Source of the DNA: Paracoccus thiocyanatus
Lineage (GTDB): Bacteria > Pseudomonadota > Alphaproteobacteria > Rhodobacterales > Rhodobacteraceae
Direction: 5' to 3'
Assembly: GCF_900156255.1 (NCBI RefSeq)
Contig: NZ_FTMK01000002.1
Span: 62,001-126,000, forward strand
DNA: 64,000 bases
Shown here: positions 10,491-19,714 of the stretch, piece after piece
Position numbering within the stretch: position 1 is the stretch's first letter
Layout: every line of letters starts with the position of its first letter
Position numbers and translations under genes: made by a program
Notes under the pieces: model-generated
Database searches by the model: none
What the model was told of the DNA's origin: nothing
What the model saw: only the letters and a program-made list of their open reading frames with translations

Positions 10491-11666
10491 TCAGGGGCGT
10501 TCCAGGCACATCGCGACACCCATGCCGCCGCCGATGCACAGGGTGGCCAGGCCTTTTTTCGCCTGGCGGCGCTGCATTTCGAACAGCAGCGTGTTCAGGA
10601 TGCGGCAGCCCGAGGCGCCGATCGGGTGGCCGATGGCGATGGCGCCGCCGTTGACGTTCACCACCGACGGATCCCAGCCCATGTCGCGGTTGACGGCGAT
10701 GGCCTGGGCGGCAAAGGCCTCGTTCGCCTCGACCAGGTCCAGGTCTGCGGCGGTCCAGCCGGCCTTTTCCAGCGCCTTGCGGCTGGCGGGAATCGGGCCG
10801 CTGCCCATGATCTGCGGATCGACGCCCACGGTCGCATAGGAGGCGATGCGCGCCAGCGGCGTCAGGCCGCGCCGCGCCGCCTCGTCCTCGGTCATGACCA
10901 GCACGGCGGCGGCGCCGTCGTTCAGCCCCGAGGCATTGGCCGCGGTGACGGTGCCTTCCTTGCTGAAGGCCGGGCGCAGCTTTTGCATGGCGTCCAGGGT
11001 AGCGCCATGGCGGATGTATTCGTCGGCATCGACCACCGTTTCGCCCTTGCGGGACTTGATGGTCACGGGCACGATCTCGTCGGCGAACTTACCGGCCTTT
11101 TGCGCGGCTTCGGCCTTGTTTTGCGAGGCGACGGCAAATTCGTCCTGATCGGCCCGCGCGATTTCCCACTTGGCGGCGACATTCTCGGCGGTGGTGCCCA
11201 TGTGATAGTCGTGGAAAGCGTCCCACAGCCCGTCCTTGATCATGGTATCCAGCATCTTCATGTCGCCCATCTTCTGCCCGGCGCGGATATAGGCGGCATG
11301 GGGGGCCAGCGACATGGATTCCTGGCCGCCGGCCGCGACGATCCTGGCATCGCCCAAAATCACCTGCTGCGCCGCCAGCGCGACCGAGCGTAGGCCGGAA
11401 CCGCAGACCTGGTTGATGATCCAGGCCGCCGATTCCCGCGGAAAGCCCGCATTCACATGGGCCTGGCGGGCGGGGTTCTGGCCCTGGGCGGCCGTCAGGA
11501 CCTGGCCCAGGATGGTTTCGGACACCTCGGCCGGATCGACGCCGGCGCGTTCGACGACGGCCTTGAGCACGATCGCGCCCAGCTCGTGCGCGGGCATGTT
11601 CGCAAAGGATCCCAGAAAGCTGCCGACAGGTGTTCGGGCGGCGGAAACGATTACGGCTTTGGTCAT
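10491..11666 (-). CDS. phaA: Acetyl-CoA C-acetyltransferase (beta-ketothiolase) PhaA
   Basis: PhaA joins two acetyl-CoA to acetoacetyl-CoA, the first step of polyhydroxybutyrate synthesis, and also works in ketone body turnover. The protein has 391 residues, the size of Paracoccus PhaA. Catalytic residues are visible: nucleophile C88 in NQVCGSG, H347 in GHPIGASG and C377 in LCIGGG. The ATG at 11666 ([13 protein letters not shown]) follows GGAAGGAG and is preferred to an in-frame ATG at 11726, which would add 20 residues unlike the family. PhaB follows 87 bp downstream. Confidence 0.96.
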   Translation of the reverse strand: MTKAVIVSAARTPVGSFLGSFANMPAHELGAIVLKAVVERAGVDPAEVSETILGQVLTAAQGQNPARQAHVNAGFPRESAAWIINQVCGSGLRSVALAAQQVILGDARIVAAGGQESMSLAPHAAYIRAGQKMGDMKMLDTMIKDGLWDAFHDYHMGTTAENVAAKWEIARADQDEFAVASQNKAEAAQKAGKFADEIVPVTIKSRKGETVVDADEYIRHGATLDAMQKLRPAFSKEGTVTAANASGLNDGAAAVLVMTEDEAARRGLTPLARIASYATVGVDPQIMGSGPIPASRKALEKAGWTAADLDLVEANEAFAAQAIAVNRDMGWDPSVVNVNGGAIAIGHPIGASGCRILNTLLFEMQRRQAKKGLATLCIGGGMGVAMCLERP

Positions 11667-11824
11667 GACAGGGCTCCTTCCCAGATGGCGAAAGTATCGG
11701 TACAGGAAGACTGTTTGCCGTTTCATTATCCGAGGTCAAGCGGACTTGGTCGCGCCACGGCCGCCGGAAAGGATCGCGGCCGCGGCCTGCATGGGGCCGG
11801 GTTCCGGCCCGGCGCGGCCAGCAG

Positions 11825-11863
11825 ATGCTGCAATTGCGAATGCGCGGCTTTGCGCCGCAGCAT
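11825..11863. promoter_or_regulatory. TGC-rich inverted repeat upstream of phaA, candidate regulator site
   Basis: ATGCTGC at 11825-11831 and GCAGCAT at 11857-11863 are complementary, and the 25 bases between hold several more TGC and GCA triplets. The PHA regulator PhaR of Paracoccus is reported to bind TGC-rich DNA, so this is a candidate site. It lies in the 247-bp gap between phaA and the EAL gene, nearer the EAL gene, about 160 bp upstream of the phaA start. Binding is inference. Confidence 0.35.
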
Positions 11864-11913
11864 GAAACAGCTGGCCAAGGCCGCCTGGACCCGTTGCAGG
11901 TGGCGCGCTGCGA

Positions 11914-12741
11914 TCAGCTGCGGCGCGCGGCCGAATGGGGCGATTTCCAGGGCGGTACGATGGTCGGCGCGCCGAAATAGTAGCCTTGCAGGCAGTCGAT
12001 TCCCATGTCGATCAGGAAGGCAGCGTCATCCGCCGTCTCGACCGATTCCGCGACCGTGAACATGTCGAAATGATGCGCGATGGATTGCAGCGCCCGCGTC
12101 AGCACCTGGTTGTCGCGCTGTTCGGCGATGTCGCGGATGAACTGGCCGTCGATCTTGATCATGTCGAAGCAGAAATCCCGCAGATAGCGGAAAGAGGTAT
12201 AGCCGGCGCCGAAATCGTCCAGCGCAAAGCTGACGCCCCGAGCCTGCAATTCCTGCATGAACTGCCCGACCAGTTCCGGCAGGCCCATGGCCGAGCTTTC
12301 GGTGATTTCCAGGATCAGCCGTTCCGCGATGCTGTCATCCCCGCCCATGCCGTCATGCAGCGCGCGCAGCCAGGCCGGATAGCCGATGGAACGCGCCGAC
12401 ATGTTGATCGACAGGCGCAATGACGGTTCTTCGGCCAGGGATTTCAGCCCCAGCGATAGCGACAGGCAGTCGATCTGCCGCCCAAGCTCGGTCGTTTCGG
12501 CCAGGGGCATGAAGTCGCGCAGCGGCACGATGCGGCCGGTTTCGTCAATGATTCGGATCAGCCCTTCATGGAACGCGGCATGGTCGGGCCGGTCGGCCTG
12601 CACCACGGGTTGATAGGCCAGAACCGCGTCGCCGCGCGATACCGCGCGCCGCACCGTTGCCATCGTCACCCGCGATTGCTGGTCGACGACGAAATCCAGC
12701 GGGGAGGCCGTTTCGGGTTGCGAATCGATATATTCAGTCAT
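11914..12741 (-). CDS. Stand-alone EAL-domain protein, probable cyclic-di-GMP phosphodiesterase
   Basis: EAL domains hydrolyse the second messenger cyclic-di-GMP to pGpG. This 275-residue soluble protein is essentially one EAL domain, with no sensor or GGDEF partner. The signature motif reads E59-G-L rather than E-A-L, but the metal and catalytic residues seem kept: E59, N113 in SINMS, E148 in ITES, D175-D176 in DDFGAG, K196 in IKIDG, E232 in AES and Q252 in LQGYYFG. Loop 6 (DDFGAGYTSF) is intact, so I expect activity. It diverges from tag. Its position behind phaAB may be chance. Confidence 0.85.
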   Translation of the reverse strand: MTEYIDSQPETASPLDFVVDQQSRVTMATVRRAVSRGDAVLAYQPVVQADRPDHAAFHEGLIRIIDETGRIVPLRDFMPLAETTELGRQIDCLSLSLGLKSLAEEPSLRLSINMSARSIGYPAWLRALHDGMGGDDSIAERLILEITESSAMGLPELVGQFMQELQARGVSFALDDFGAGYTSFRYLRDFCFDMIKIDGQFIRDIAEQRDNQVLTRALQSIAHHFDMFTVAESVETADDAAFLIDMGIDCLQGYYFGAPTIVPPWKSPHSAARRS

Positions 12742-12832
12742 GCCAAGCTCCTGTCATCGCCTGAACTCTGGCGATCATCTGCTAAGATCGGGTAAACTGG
12801 AGCCATATTTTCGACTCGAGGTTAACCGATCC

Positions 12833-13417
12833 TTGCCCGACCTGACGGAACGCTGCGCCTGGTGCGGCACCGACCCGCTTTACGTCGCCTATCACGACCA
12901 TGAATGGGGCGTGCCGGAATATGATTCGCGCGCGCTTTGGGAAAAGCTGGTGCTGGACGGGTTCCAGGCCGGGCTGAGCTGGATCACCATCCTGCGCAAG
13001 CGCGACGCCTTTCGCGAGACCTTCGAAGGCTTCGACCCCCAGCGCGTCGCCGCCTGGGGCGAGGCCGAGGTGGCGCAGGCCCTGCAAAACCCCGGCATCG
13101 TCCGCCATCGCGGCAAGATCGAGGCGGCCGTCAAGGGCGCGCGGCTGTTTCTGGAGATCGAGGAGGCGCAGGGGTTTTCGCCCTTTATCTGGTCCTTCGT
13201 CGGCGGCCGGCCGATCCAGAACCGCTTCAGCGCCATGAGCCAGGTCCCGGTCAAGACGCCGCAATCCGAAGCCATGGCCAAGGCCTTGAAAAAGCGTGGC
13301 TTCAATTTTTGCGGGCCGGTGATCACCTATGCCTTCATGCAGGCTTGCGGGCTGGTCAACGACCATATGGCCCATTGCCCGGCCCATGCCCGCGTCAGGG
13401 CGCTGTCGCCTGCCTGA
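12833..13417 (+). CDS. tag: DNA-3-methyladenine glycosylase I
   Basis: Tag excises 3-methyladenine from alkylated DNA and starts base-excision repair. The zinc ligands of the family are present: C8 and H21 near the N-terminus, H178 and C182 near the C-terminus. The stretch PLYVAYHDHEWG is diagnostic, and the catalytic-pocket Glu lies in RALWEKL. I choose the TTG at 12833, which gives 194 residues aligned with the family (MPDLTERCAWC...). An in-frame ATG at 12740 would add 31 residues and overlap the divergent EAL gene's start. A GAGG at 12818-12821 is the only upstream purine signal. The 3' end overlaps the convergent thioredoxin gene by 23 bp. Confidence 0.9.
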   Translation: MPDLTERCAWCGTDPLYVAYHDHEWGVPEYDSRALWEKLVLDGFQAGLSWITILRKRDAFRETFEGFDPQRVAAWGEAEVAQALQNPGIVRHRGKIEAAVKGARLFLEIEEAQGFSPFIWSFVGGRPIQNRFSAMSQVPVKTPQSEAMAKALKKRGFNFCGPVITYAFMQACGLVNDHMAHCPAHARVRALSPA

Positions 13418-13937
13418 CCAGTTCCTTGGCCGCGTCCGAGGACCAGTCCGCGCCACCGATCAGCCGCGCGATTTCCCGCCCGTCGCGGTCGATCAGCACC
13501 GTCACCGGCATCCCCATGACGCCCATCCCGCGCGCAAGGCCCTGGCGGGGGTCAAGAAGCACCGGCAGATGGGTGATGCCCTCTTCCTCCAGGAATTTCC
13601 TGACCGCGGGCGGCGGGTTGTGGCCGGCGGCGATGGCGACCACCTCGAAATCCTCGCCGCCCATCTGCGCCTGAAGCGCGTCGAGCGAGGGCATTTCCTC
13701 GCGGCAGGGGGCGCACCAGGTCGCCCAGAAATTCAGCAGCACCACCTTGCCCCGCCAGTCGGCCAGGCTGTGGGTGCCGCCCTCGGGGTCGGTGAACGCG
13801 GTCGCGGGCACGGGCGTCGGATCGGTCCGTTGCAGCTTGGCAAGCCCGCCGTCATGCGCGGCCTGCCAGTCGATTTCACCCGCCACAGCGGCATTTGCAC
13901 CAAGGACCAGCGCCGTATAAAGAACCAGCCAACGCAT
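13395..13937 (-). CDS. TlpA-like periplasmic thioredoxin-fold protein
   Basis: A periplasmic thiol-disulfide oxidoreductase of the TlpA/ResA group, which typically reduces apocytochrome c or cytochrome oxidase copper-site cysteines. The 180-residue protein has a signal peptide (residues 1-19, ending A-V-A) and the active site W-C75-A-P-C78 within [10 protein letters not shown]. The downstream cis-proline segment GVMGMPVT is present. The ATG at 13937 follows GGGGGGTGGA; an in-frame ATG at 14042 would overlap argH and disrupt the signal. Its start lies only 22 bp from the argH start, on the opposite strand, so the two share a compact divergent promoter region. The target is unknown. Confidence 0.85.
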   Translation of the reverse strand: MRWLVLYTALVLGANAAVAGEIDWQAAHDGGLAKLQRTDPTPVPATAFTDPEGGTHSLADWRGKVVLLNFWATWCAPCREEMPSLDALQAQMGGEDFEVVAIAAGHNPPPAVRKFLEEEGITHLPVLLDPRQGLARGMGVMGMPVTVLIDRDGREIARLIGGADWSSDAAKELVRQATAP

Positions 13938-13959
13938 TCCACCCCCCGAAGGACAAGTC

Positions 13960-15369
13960 ATGACCGAGCAGCCTACCACCGCCAACCAGATGTGGGGCGG
14001 ACGTTTCGCCGCAGGCCCGGACGCGATCATGGAGGCGATCAACGCCTCGATCGGCTTCGACCGGCGGCTTTATGCCCAGGACATCCGGGGCAGCCGCGCC
14101 CATGCCGCGATGCTTGCGGCACAAGGCATCATCAGCACTAGCGATGCCGAGGCGATCGGGAAAGGGCTGCTCACGGTCTTGTCAGAGATCGAGGCGGGGG
14201 GCTTTCCCTTTTCGACCGCGCTGGAAGACATCCACATGAACGTGGAATCGCGGCTCAAGGAGATCGTCGGAGAGCCGGCGGGGCGGCTGCATACGGCGCG
14301 AAGCCGCAACGACCAGGTGGCGACGGATTTCCGGCTTTGGGTGCGCGACCAATGCGACGCGGCCATTGCCGGGCTTGACGCGCTGATCCGCGCCGCCTTG
14401 TCGCAGGCCGAACGCGGTGCGGATTGGGTGATGCCGGGCTTTACCCATCTGCAAACCGCGCAGCCGGTGACCTGGGGCCATCACATGATGGCCTATGTCG
14501 AGATGTTCGGCCGCGACCTGTCGCGGTTCCGGGACGCCCGCCAGCGCATGAACGAATCACCCCTGGGCGCGGCGGCGCTGGCGGGGACGGGGTTCCCCAT
14601 CGACCGCGAGGCGACGGCGCAGGCCCTGGGGTTCGACCGGCCGATGGCCAACAGCCTGGATGCGGTCAGCGACCGGGATTTCGCGCTGGAATACCTGTCC
14701 TCGGCCGCGATCTGCGCCGTCCACCTGTCGCGGCTGGCCGAGGAACTGGTGATCTGGTCCTCGGCCCAGTTCCGCTTTGTCACCATGTCGGACCGCTTCT
14801 CGACCGGCTCTTCGATCATGCCGCAGAAAAAGAACCCCGACGCGGCGGAACTGATCCGAGCCAAGATCGGCCGCATCCTTGGGGCGGCCGTGGCGCTGTT
14901 CGTGGTGATGAAGGGCCTGCCGCTGGCCTATTCCAAGGACATGCAGGAGGACAAGGAGCAGGTCTTCGACGCGAGCGACAACCTGATGCTGGCCCTGGCG
15001 ACGATGGAGGGGATGCTGGCCGACCTGACCGCGAACCGCGAACGGCTGGAGGCGGCGGCGGGATCGGGCTTTTCCACCGCGACCGATCTGGCCGACTGGC
15101 TGGTGCGCAAGGCCGGGCTGCCCTTCCGCGACGCCCATCACGCGACCGGCGCGCTGGTGGCCATGGCCGAGAAATCGGGCGTGGATCTGCCCGACCTGAC
15201 GCTGGAACAGATGCAATCGGTCAACCCGGCGATCACCGCGGATGTCTATACCGTGCTGGGGGTGCATAATTCGGTCGCCTCGCGCATGTCCTATGGCGGC
15301 ACCGCGCCCCAGCAGGTCCGCGCCCAGATCGCCCGCTGGAAACAGAAACTCGAGGAGAACCCCGCATGA
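13960..15369 (+). CDS. argH: Argininosuccinate lyase
   Basis: ArgH splits argininosuccinate into arginine and fumarate, the last step of arginine synthesis. The cytoplasmic 469-residue protein carries the superfamily signature [12 protein letters not shown] near residue 285, which holds the catalytic serine loop, and TARSRNDQ near 112. It heads a chain of four genes with overlapping ends (argH, lipoprotein, DUF2834 protein, lysA), which links arginine and lysine synthesis genes in one transcript. The stop overlaps the next start as ATGA. Confidence 0.97.
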   Translation: MTEQPTTANQMWGGRFAAGPDAIMEAINASIGFDRRLYAQDIRGSRAHAAMLAAQGIISTSDAEAIGKGLLTVLSEIEAGGFPFSTALEDIHMNVESRLKEIVGEPAGRLHTARSRNDQVATDFRLWVRDQCDAAIAGLDALIRAALSQAERGADWVMPGFTHLQTAQPVTWGHHMMAYVEMFGRDLSRFRDARQRMNESPLGAAALAGTGFPIDREATAQALGFDRPMANSLDAVSDRDFALEYLSSAAICAVHLSRLAEELVIWSSAQFRFVTMSDRFSTGSSIMPQKKNPDAAELIRAKIGRILGAAVALFVVMKGLPLAYSKDMQEDKEQVFDASDNLMLALATMEGMLADLTANRERLEAAAGSGFSTATDLADWLVRKAGLPFRDAHHATGALVAMAEKSGVDLPDLTLEQMQSVNPAITADVYTVLGVHNSVASRMSYGGTAPQQVRAQIARWKQKLEENPA

Positions 15370-15533
15370 CGCAGCACCTGCTTTTCGCCGCCTTCGCGCT
15401 TATCCTGGCGAGCCTGGCCGGCTGCGGCGTCGATGGCGCCCCGACCCGGCCCGAGCCCAGCCGCGACACCGACCACGTCCCCGGCGTGCATATCAGCGGA
15501 GAGGCGCGTTTCGGTGTCATATCGGAACTCTGA
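15366..15533 (+). CDS. Small putative lipoprotein between argH and lysA
   Basis: A 55-residue protein with a lipoprotein signal peptide: a hydrophobic stretch ([15 protein letters not shown]) and the lipobox L-A-G-C20. The mature part is only about 35 residues, Pro- and Gly-rich, with no recognisable domain. The ATG at 15366 overlaps the argH stop in ATGA. Its 3' end overlaps the next gene by 20 bp. A short lipoprotein in this position is, as I recall, common in Rhodobacterales; its function is unknown. Confidence 0.75.
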   Translation: MTQHLLFAAFALILASLAGCGVDGAPTRPEPSRDTDHVPGVHISGEARFGVISEL

Positions 15534-15789
15534 CCTGACGCCTTTGCGGCTGGTCTGGATCGCGCTTGCACTGGCCGGCGCCGCCGTGGCGCTGTGGCGG
15601 GGCGAGGCGCTGTGGCAGGGCACAGGCGGGTCCGAACTGCTGGCGCAGGCCACCCTGGCGCTGTGGTGTCTGGTCGAGACCATGCTGCGCCGCAACTGGG
15701 CGGCGCTGCTGACGCTGCCGGGGCTGGCGCTGGGGATCGGCTTTGCGCTGCCGCTTTATCTGTTCATCCGCTCTCGCAGGATCACCTGA
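15514..15789 (+). CDS. DUF2834-like small membrane protein
   Basis: A 91-residue protein with predicted membrane segments near residues 7-25, 35-52 and 60-82, ending L-P-L-Y-L-F-I-R, which fits DUF2834. Function is unknown. The GTG at 15514 is chosen because GGAGAGG lies nine bases upstream and earlier codons in this frame read into the lipoprotein gene. It overlaps the lipoprotein by 20 bp and its TGA shares one base with the lysA ATG. This tight packing shows translational coupling along the argH-lysA chain. Confidence 0.75.
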   Translation: MSYRNSDLTPLRLVWIALALAGAAVALWRGEALWQGTGGSELLAQATLALWCLVETMLRRNWAALLTLPGLALGIGFALPLYLFIRSRRIT

Positions 15790-17054
15790 TGGATCACTTC
15801 AACTATGTCGACGGCTGGCTTCATGCCGAAGAAGTGCCGCTGGCCCGCATCGCGGCCAGGGTCGGCACCCCGGTCTATGTCTATTCCGCGGCCACGCTGA
15901 CCCGGCATTTCAAGCTGTTCCAGCAGGCGCTGGATTGGACCGATCACCTGGTCTGCTTTGCGGTCAAGGCCAATTCGAACATCGCGGTGCTGAAGCTTCT
16001 GGGCGACCTGGGCGCCGGCATGGATATCGTTTCGGGCGGGGAATATGCGCGGGCCAGGGCGGCGGGCGTGCCGGGCGAGCGCATCGTCTTTTCCGGCGTC
16101 GGCAAGCTGGAACCCGAGATGCGCATGGCCTTGGAAGGCGGCATCCGCCAGTTCAACGTCGAATCCGAGCCGGAACTGGAATTGCTGTCGCGCGTCGCCG
16201 CGTCCATGGGGGTCGAGGCGCCGGTCGCCGTGCGGGTGAACCCCGATGTCGATGCCAAGACGCATGAGAAGATCGCCACCGGCAAGTCGGAAAACAAGTT
16301 CGGCATTCCCATCGCGCGCGCGCGCGAGGTCTATGCCCATGCCGCGCGCCTGCCCGGCATCAAGGTGGTCGGCATCGACATGCATATCGGCAGCCAGTTG
16401 ACCGACCTGGAGCCCTATCGCCAGGCCTATGCCAAGATGGCGGAACTGACCCGCGCCCTGCGCGCCGACGGGCATGCCATCACCCGGCTGGACATGGGCG
16501 GCGGCCTGGGCATCCCCTACCGCCGCGACAACAATGCCCCGCCCCTGCCCATCGAATACGGCCAGGTGATCCGCGATGCCGTGGGCGACCTGGGCTGCGA
16601 GATCGAGATCGAGCCGGGGCGCAACATCGCCGGCAATGCCGGCATCCTGCTTGCCTCGGTGATCTATCTGAAACAGGGCGAGGGGCGGGATTTCCTGATC
16701 CTCGACGCGGCGATGAACGACCTGATCCGGCCGGCGATGTATTCGGCCCATCACGACATCGTGCCGGTGCGCGAGCCGGCGCCGGGGGCCGAGGTGGCGC
16801 GGCATGACGTGGTCGGCCCGGTCTGCGAGACCGGCGACACCTTCCAGAAGGCGGTCGATCTGCCGGTGCTGGCGCCGGGCGACCTGGTGGCGCTGCGCTC
16901 GGCCGGGGCTTATGGCGCGGTGATGGCCTCGGAATATAATTCCCGGCCCTTGGTGCCCGAGGTGCTGGTCAGCGGCGATCAATTCGCCGTCATTCGGGCG
17001 CGACCGACGCTTGAGGAAATGCTGGGACGCGATACCATCCCGGAATGGCTATAG
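15789..17054 (+). CDS. lysA: Diaminopimelate decarboxylase
   Basis: LysA decarboxylates meso-diaminopimelate to L-lysine with pyridoxal phosphate, the last step of lysine synthesis. The 421-residue protein has the PLP lysine K60 in CFAVKANSN, the glycine-rich phosphate loop GGGLGIPY, and the active-site Cys of GPVCETGD near residue 347. The ATG at 15789 overlaps the preceding stop by one base (TGATG). It is the last gene of the argH chain; the transcript appears to end at the palindromic element that follows. Confidence 0.97.
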   Translation: MDHFNYVDGWLHAEEVPLARIAARVGTPVYVYSAATLTRHFKLFQQALDWTDHLVCFAVKANSNIAVLKLLGDLGAGMDIVSGGEYARARAAGVPGERIVFSGVGKLEPEMRMALEGGIRQFNVESEPELELLSRVAASMGVEAPVAVRVNPDVDAKTHEKIATGKSENKFGIPIARAREVYAHAARLPGIKVVGIDMHIGSQLTDLEPYRQAYAKMAELTRALRADGHAITRLDMGGGLGIPYRRDNNAPPLPIEYGQVIRDAVGDLGCEIEIEPGRNIAGNAGILLASVIYLKQGEGRDFLILDAAMNDLIRPAMYSAHHDIVPVREPAPGAEVARHDVVGPVCETGDTFQKAVDLPVLAPGDLVALRSAGAYGAVMASEYNSRPLVPEVLVSGDQFAVIRARPTLEEMLGRDTIPEWL

Positions 17055-17078
17055 GTATCGCTTCCTGCTGCGTGGTCG

Positions 17079-17124
17079 CCGGGGGTTTCACACCCCCGGA
17101 CCCCCGTGGGATATTTCCTCACGG
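17079..17124 (+). repeat. Palindromic extragenic element, copy 1
   Basis: CCGGGGG and CCCCCGG form a hairpin around TTTCACA; it is followed by A, a run of C, then GTGGGATATTTCCTCACGG. The same layout recurs in inverted orientation at 53789-53835. Here it sits just after lysA, and could act as its transcript end as well as a repeat. Confidence 0.7.
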
Positions 17125-17144
17125 AAGAACGGGGGGGCGGGACC

Positions 17145-19655
17145 ATGGAACCCGCTGAGCCGCGCCGGATAGGCTGGGCGGTGGGGCTGACCCGCGCCGG
17201 CATGTGGTGGGAGGCGCTGGCCGCTGCCTTTTGGCCCCTGGGCGTGGTCCTGGCGCTGGCGCTGGCGGCGCTGGCCTTTGGCGCGACCGATCTTTTCCCC
17301 TCGCGGGTGCTGTTGTGGTTGATGGGGCTGGTCGGGCTGGCCGTGCTGCTGGCTTTCGGTTGGGGGCTGCGGCGGTTCCGGCGCCCCTCGGCCAGGACGG
17401 CGCGGCTGCGGGTCGACCGGACCCTGCCGGGACGGCCGCTTTCGGCGCTGCGCGACCGGATGGCGGTGGGGGCCGGGGACGAGGGCGCGGATGCGCTGTG
17501 GCGGGCGCATCTGGCGCGGATGCAGGCGGCGGCCCTGGGCGCGCGCCCCGTTCTCCCCGATGCGCGGCTGCGCTGGCGCGACCCGGTGGCGCTGCGGCTG
17601 GTCGGGCTGGTGGCGCTGGCCATGGCGCTGGTCTTTGCCCCGACCGGGCAATTGGGCCAGGGCCTGGCCGCGCTGGGGGCGAGCTTTCGCCCGGTGCCCG
17701 GCGCGCTGCCCGAGGCCGCCGGCGGTCCTTCATGGGAGGGCTGGGCCGAGCCGCCCGCCTATACCCGCCGTCCGACGCTTTACCTGAACGCCCTGCCCGA
17801 GGGCCAGGGGCTGGAGCTGCCCAAGGGATCGAAGCTGAGTTTCCGCCTTTACGGCGAGGGCGCCGAGATCGGGCAGGATGTCGGGGCGGCGGTGCCGGGC
17901 GGCGATCCCGCGGCGCCCGAGTTCATGGCAGAGCACGACGGCGTGGTCGAGGTCGCGGGGCGGCGCTTTGACGTGACCGTGCTGCCCGATGCGGCGCCGG
18001 TGGTGGCGCCGGGCAAGGCGCCCGAGCGGCGCGCCGACGGAAGGCTGGTGCAGGAGTTCACCGCCAGCGACGACAATGGCATCGCCGCGGGGCAGGCGGT
18101 CATCGCGCTGGACCTGGATGCGGTGGACCGCCGGTTCGGTCTGGCGATCGCGCCCGAGCCGCGCGAGCCGGTGGAGCTGGACCTGCCCTTGCCCGCGACC
18201 GGCAGCCGCCAGCAGGTGCGCGGCCGGCTGGTGGGCGATCTGGCGCGCCACCCTTGGGCCAACCTGCCGGTGACGGTGGCGCTGAAGGTCGAGGACGGCA
18301 TCGGCCAGGCGGGCGTTTCCCAGCCGATGCGCATGGTCCTGCCGGGGCGGCGGTTCTTCGACCCGGTGGCGGCGGCGCTGATCGAGCTGCGCCGCGACCT
18401 GTTGTGGTCGCGCGACAATGCCGCCCGCAGCGCCCAGTTGCTGCGCGCGGCAAGCTGGCAGCCCGAGGGTTTCATGGACGTGGGGCTGCACCAGGGCTTG
18501 CAGGGCGCCATCGCCGCGCTGGAGGCGGGCGATCTGGACGACAAGGCGCGCAACCGGCTGGCGCAGGTGCTGTGGGACGCGGCCGTGGCGCTGGAGGATG
18601 GCGGGCTGGCCGATGCGCTGGAGCGGATGCGCCAGGCGCAGGAGCGGCTGTCCGAGGCGATCCGCAACGGCGCCAGTTCCGACGAGGTCCAGCGCCTGAT
18701 GGACGAGCTGAAGCAGGCGACCGACGACTATCTGGACATGCTGGCCCAGCAGCAGGGGCAGGACCCGGCCGAACGCTTCGACCGCTCGCCCCAGAACCGC
18801 CAGCAGATCACCGGCGACCAGATCCAGCAGATGATGGACGAGATCCAGCGCCTGATGAACGAGGGCCGCATGGCCGAGGCCCAGGAATTGCTGGAGCAGT
18901 TCAACCGCATGATGCAGAACATGCAAGTCACGCAATCCGAGGGCGGCGAGGGCGGACGCCAGCGCCCCTCGGACCGGCTGGCCCAGACGCTGCGCGACCA
19001 GCAGAAACTGGCCGACGAGGCGATGCGCCAGATGCAGGACGAGTTCGGCCAATGGCAGCCGCCGGGCGAGCAGGACGAGGGGCAGGGCACCCAGGACGGA
19101 TCGCAGCTTGCCGACCGCCAGCGCGACCTGCGCGAGGATCTGGGCCGGCAGCGCGGGTTGCTGCCCGGTCGCGGCACGCCCGAGGGCGAACAGGCGCGCC
19201 GCCAGTTGGACGAGGCCGGCCGCGCCATGGAGGATGCCGAGCAGGCGCTGCGCCAGGGCGATGCCGCCGGCGCCATGGAGCGCCAGGCCCAGGCGATCCA
19301 GTCCATGCGCGAGGGGATGCGCGCCCTGGGCGAGATGACCGCGCAGAACCAGCAGGGGCAAGAGGGCCAGCCGCAGCAGGGCGGCCAGGAAAACGGCCCG
19401 CAAGGCCCCTCCGCCGATCCCCGCGGCCAGCGCGGGCTGGCCCAACCCTTTGACCGGCAGCCGCAGACCGACCCGTTGGGCCGGGCGCTGTCGGGCGACG
19501 GCGGCTCGATCGCCTCGGGCGATCCCTTGGCCGAGGGGGGCGACCGCTCTGCCAAGGCCCGCGAGTTGCAGGACGAGATCCGCCGGCGCAGCGGCGAACG
19601 CGAGCGGCCGCGCGACGAGCGCGACTATCTGGGCCGGCTGCTGGAGAATTTCTGA
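17145..19655 (+). CDS. TIGR02302 family membrane protein (DUF4175-like)
   Basis: A large alphaproteobacterial membrane protein of 836 residues and unknown function. The N-terminal 180 residues hold three hydrophobic segments (about 20-45, 50-72 and 145-165). A central region of about 250 residues looks like beta-rich periplasmic domains. The C-terminal half is extremely rich in Gln, Arg, Glu, Met and Asp, with long amphipathic helices (for example ITGDQIQQMMDEIQRLMNEG) that should form coiled coils, then low-complexity Gln/Gly sequence. The ATG at 17145 is preferred; in-frame codons back to 17106 lie in the repeat. Neighbours offer no clear link, though proteins with many paired helices like this can be structural or regulatory at the envelope. 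Confidence 0.8.
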   Translation: MEPAEPRRIGWAVGLTRAGMWWEALAAAFWPLGVVLALALAALAFGATDLFPSRVLLWLMGLVGLAVLLAFGWGLRRFRRPSARTARLRVDRTLPGRPLSALRDRMAVGAGDEGADALWRAHLARMQAAALGARPVLPDARLRWRDPVALRLVGLVALAMALVFAPTGQLGQGLAALGASFRPVPGALPEAAGGPSWEGWAEPPAYTRRPTLYLNALPEGQGLELPKGSKLSFRLYGEGAEIGQDVGAAVPGGDPAAPEFMAEHDGVVEVAGRRFDVTVLPDAAPVVAPGKAPERRADGRLVQEFTASDDNGIAAGQAVIALDLDAVDRRFGLAIAPEPREPVELDLPLPATGSRQQVRGRLVGDLARHPWANLPVTVALKVEDGIGQAGVSQPMRMVLPGRRFFDPVAAALIELRRDLLWSRDNAARSAQLLRAASWQPEGFMDVGLHQGLQGAIAALEAGDLDDKARNRLAQVLWDAAVALEDGGLADALERMRQAQERLSEAIRNGASSDEVQRLMDELKQATDDYLDMLAQQQGQDPAERFDRSPQNRQQITGDQIQQMMDEIQRLMNEGRMAEAQELLEQFNRMMQNMQVTQSEGGEGGRQRPSDRLAQTLRDQQKLADEAMRQMQDEFGQWQPPGEQDEGQGTQDGSQLADRQRDLREDLGRQRGLLPGRGTPEGEQARRQLDEAGRAMEDAEQALRQGDAAGAMERQAQAIQSMREGMRALGEMTAQNQQGQEGQPQQGGQENGPQGPSADPRGQRGLAQPFDRQPQTDPLGRALSGDGGSIASGDPLAEGGDRSAKARELQDEIRRRSGERERPRDERDYLGRLLENF

Positions 19656-19714
19656 AACCCGCGCGCAACGCGAAGTCGGTCGGTCGCCGGGCAGGGGCCA
19701 GGGGCGCGATGCCG

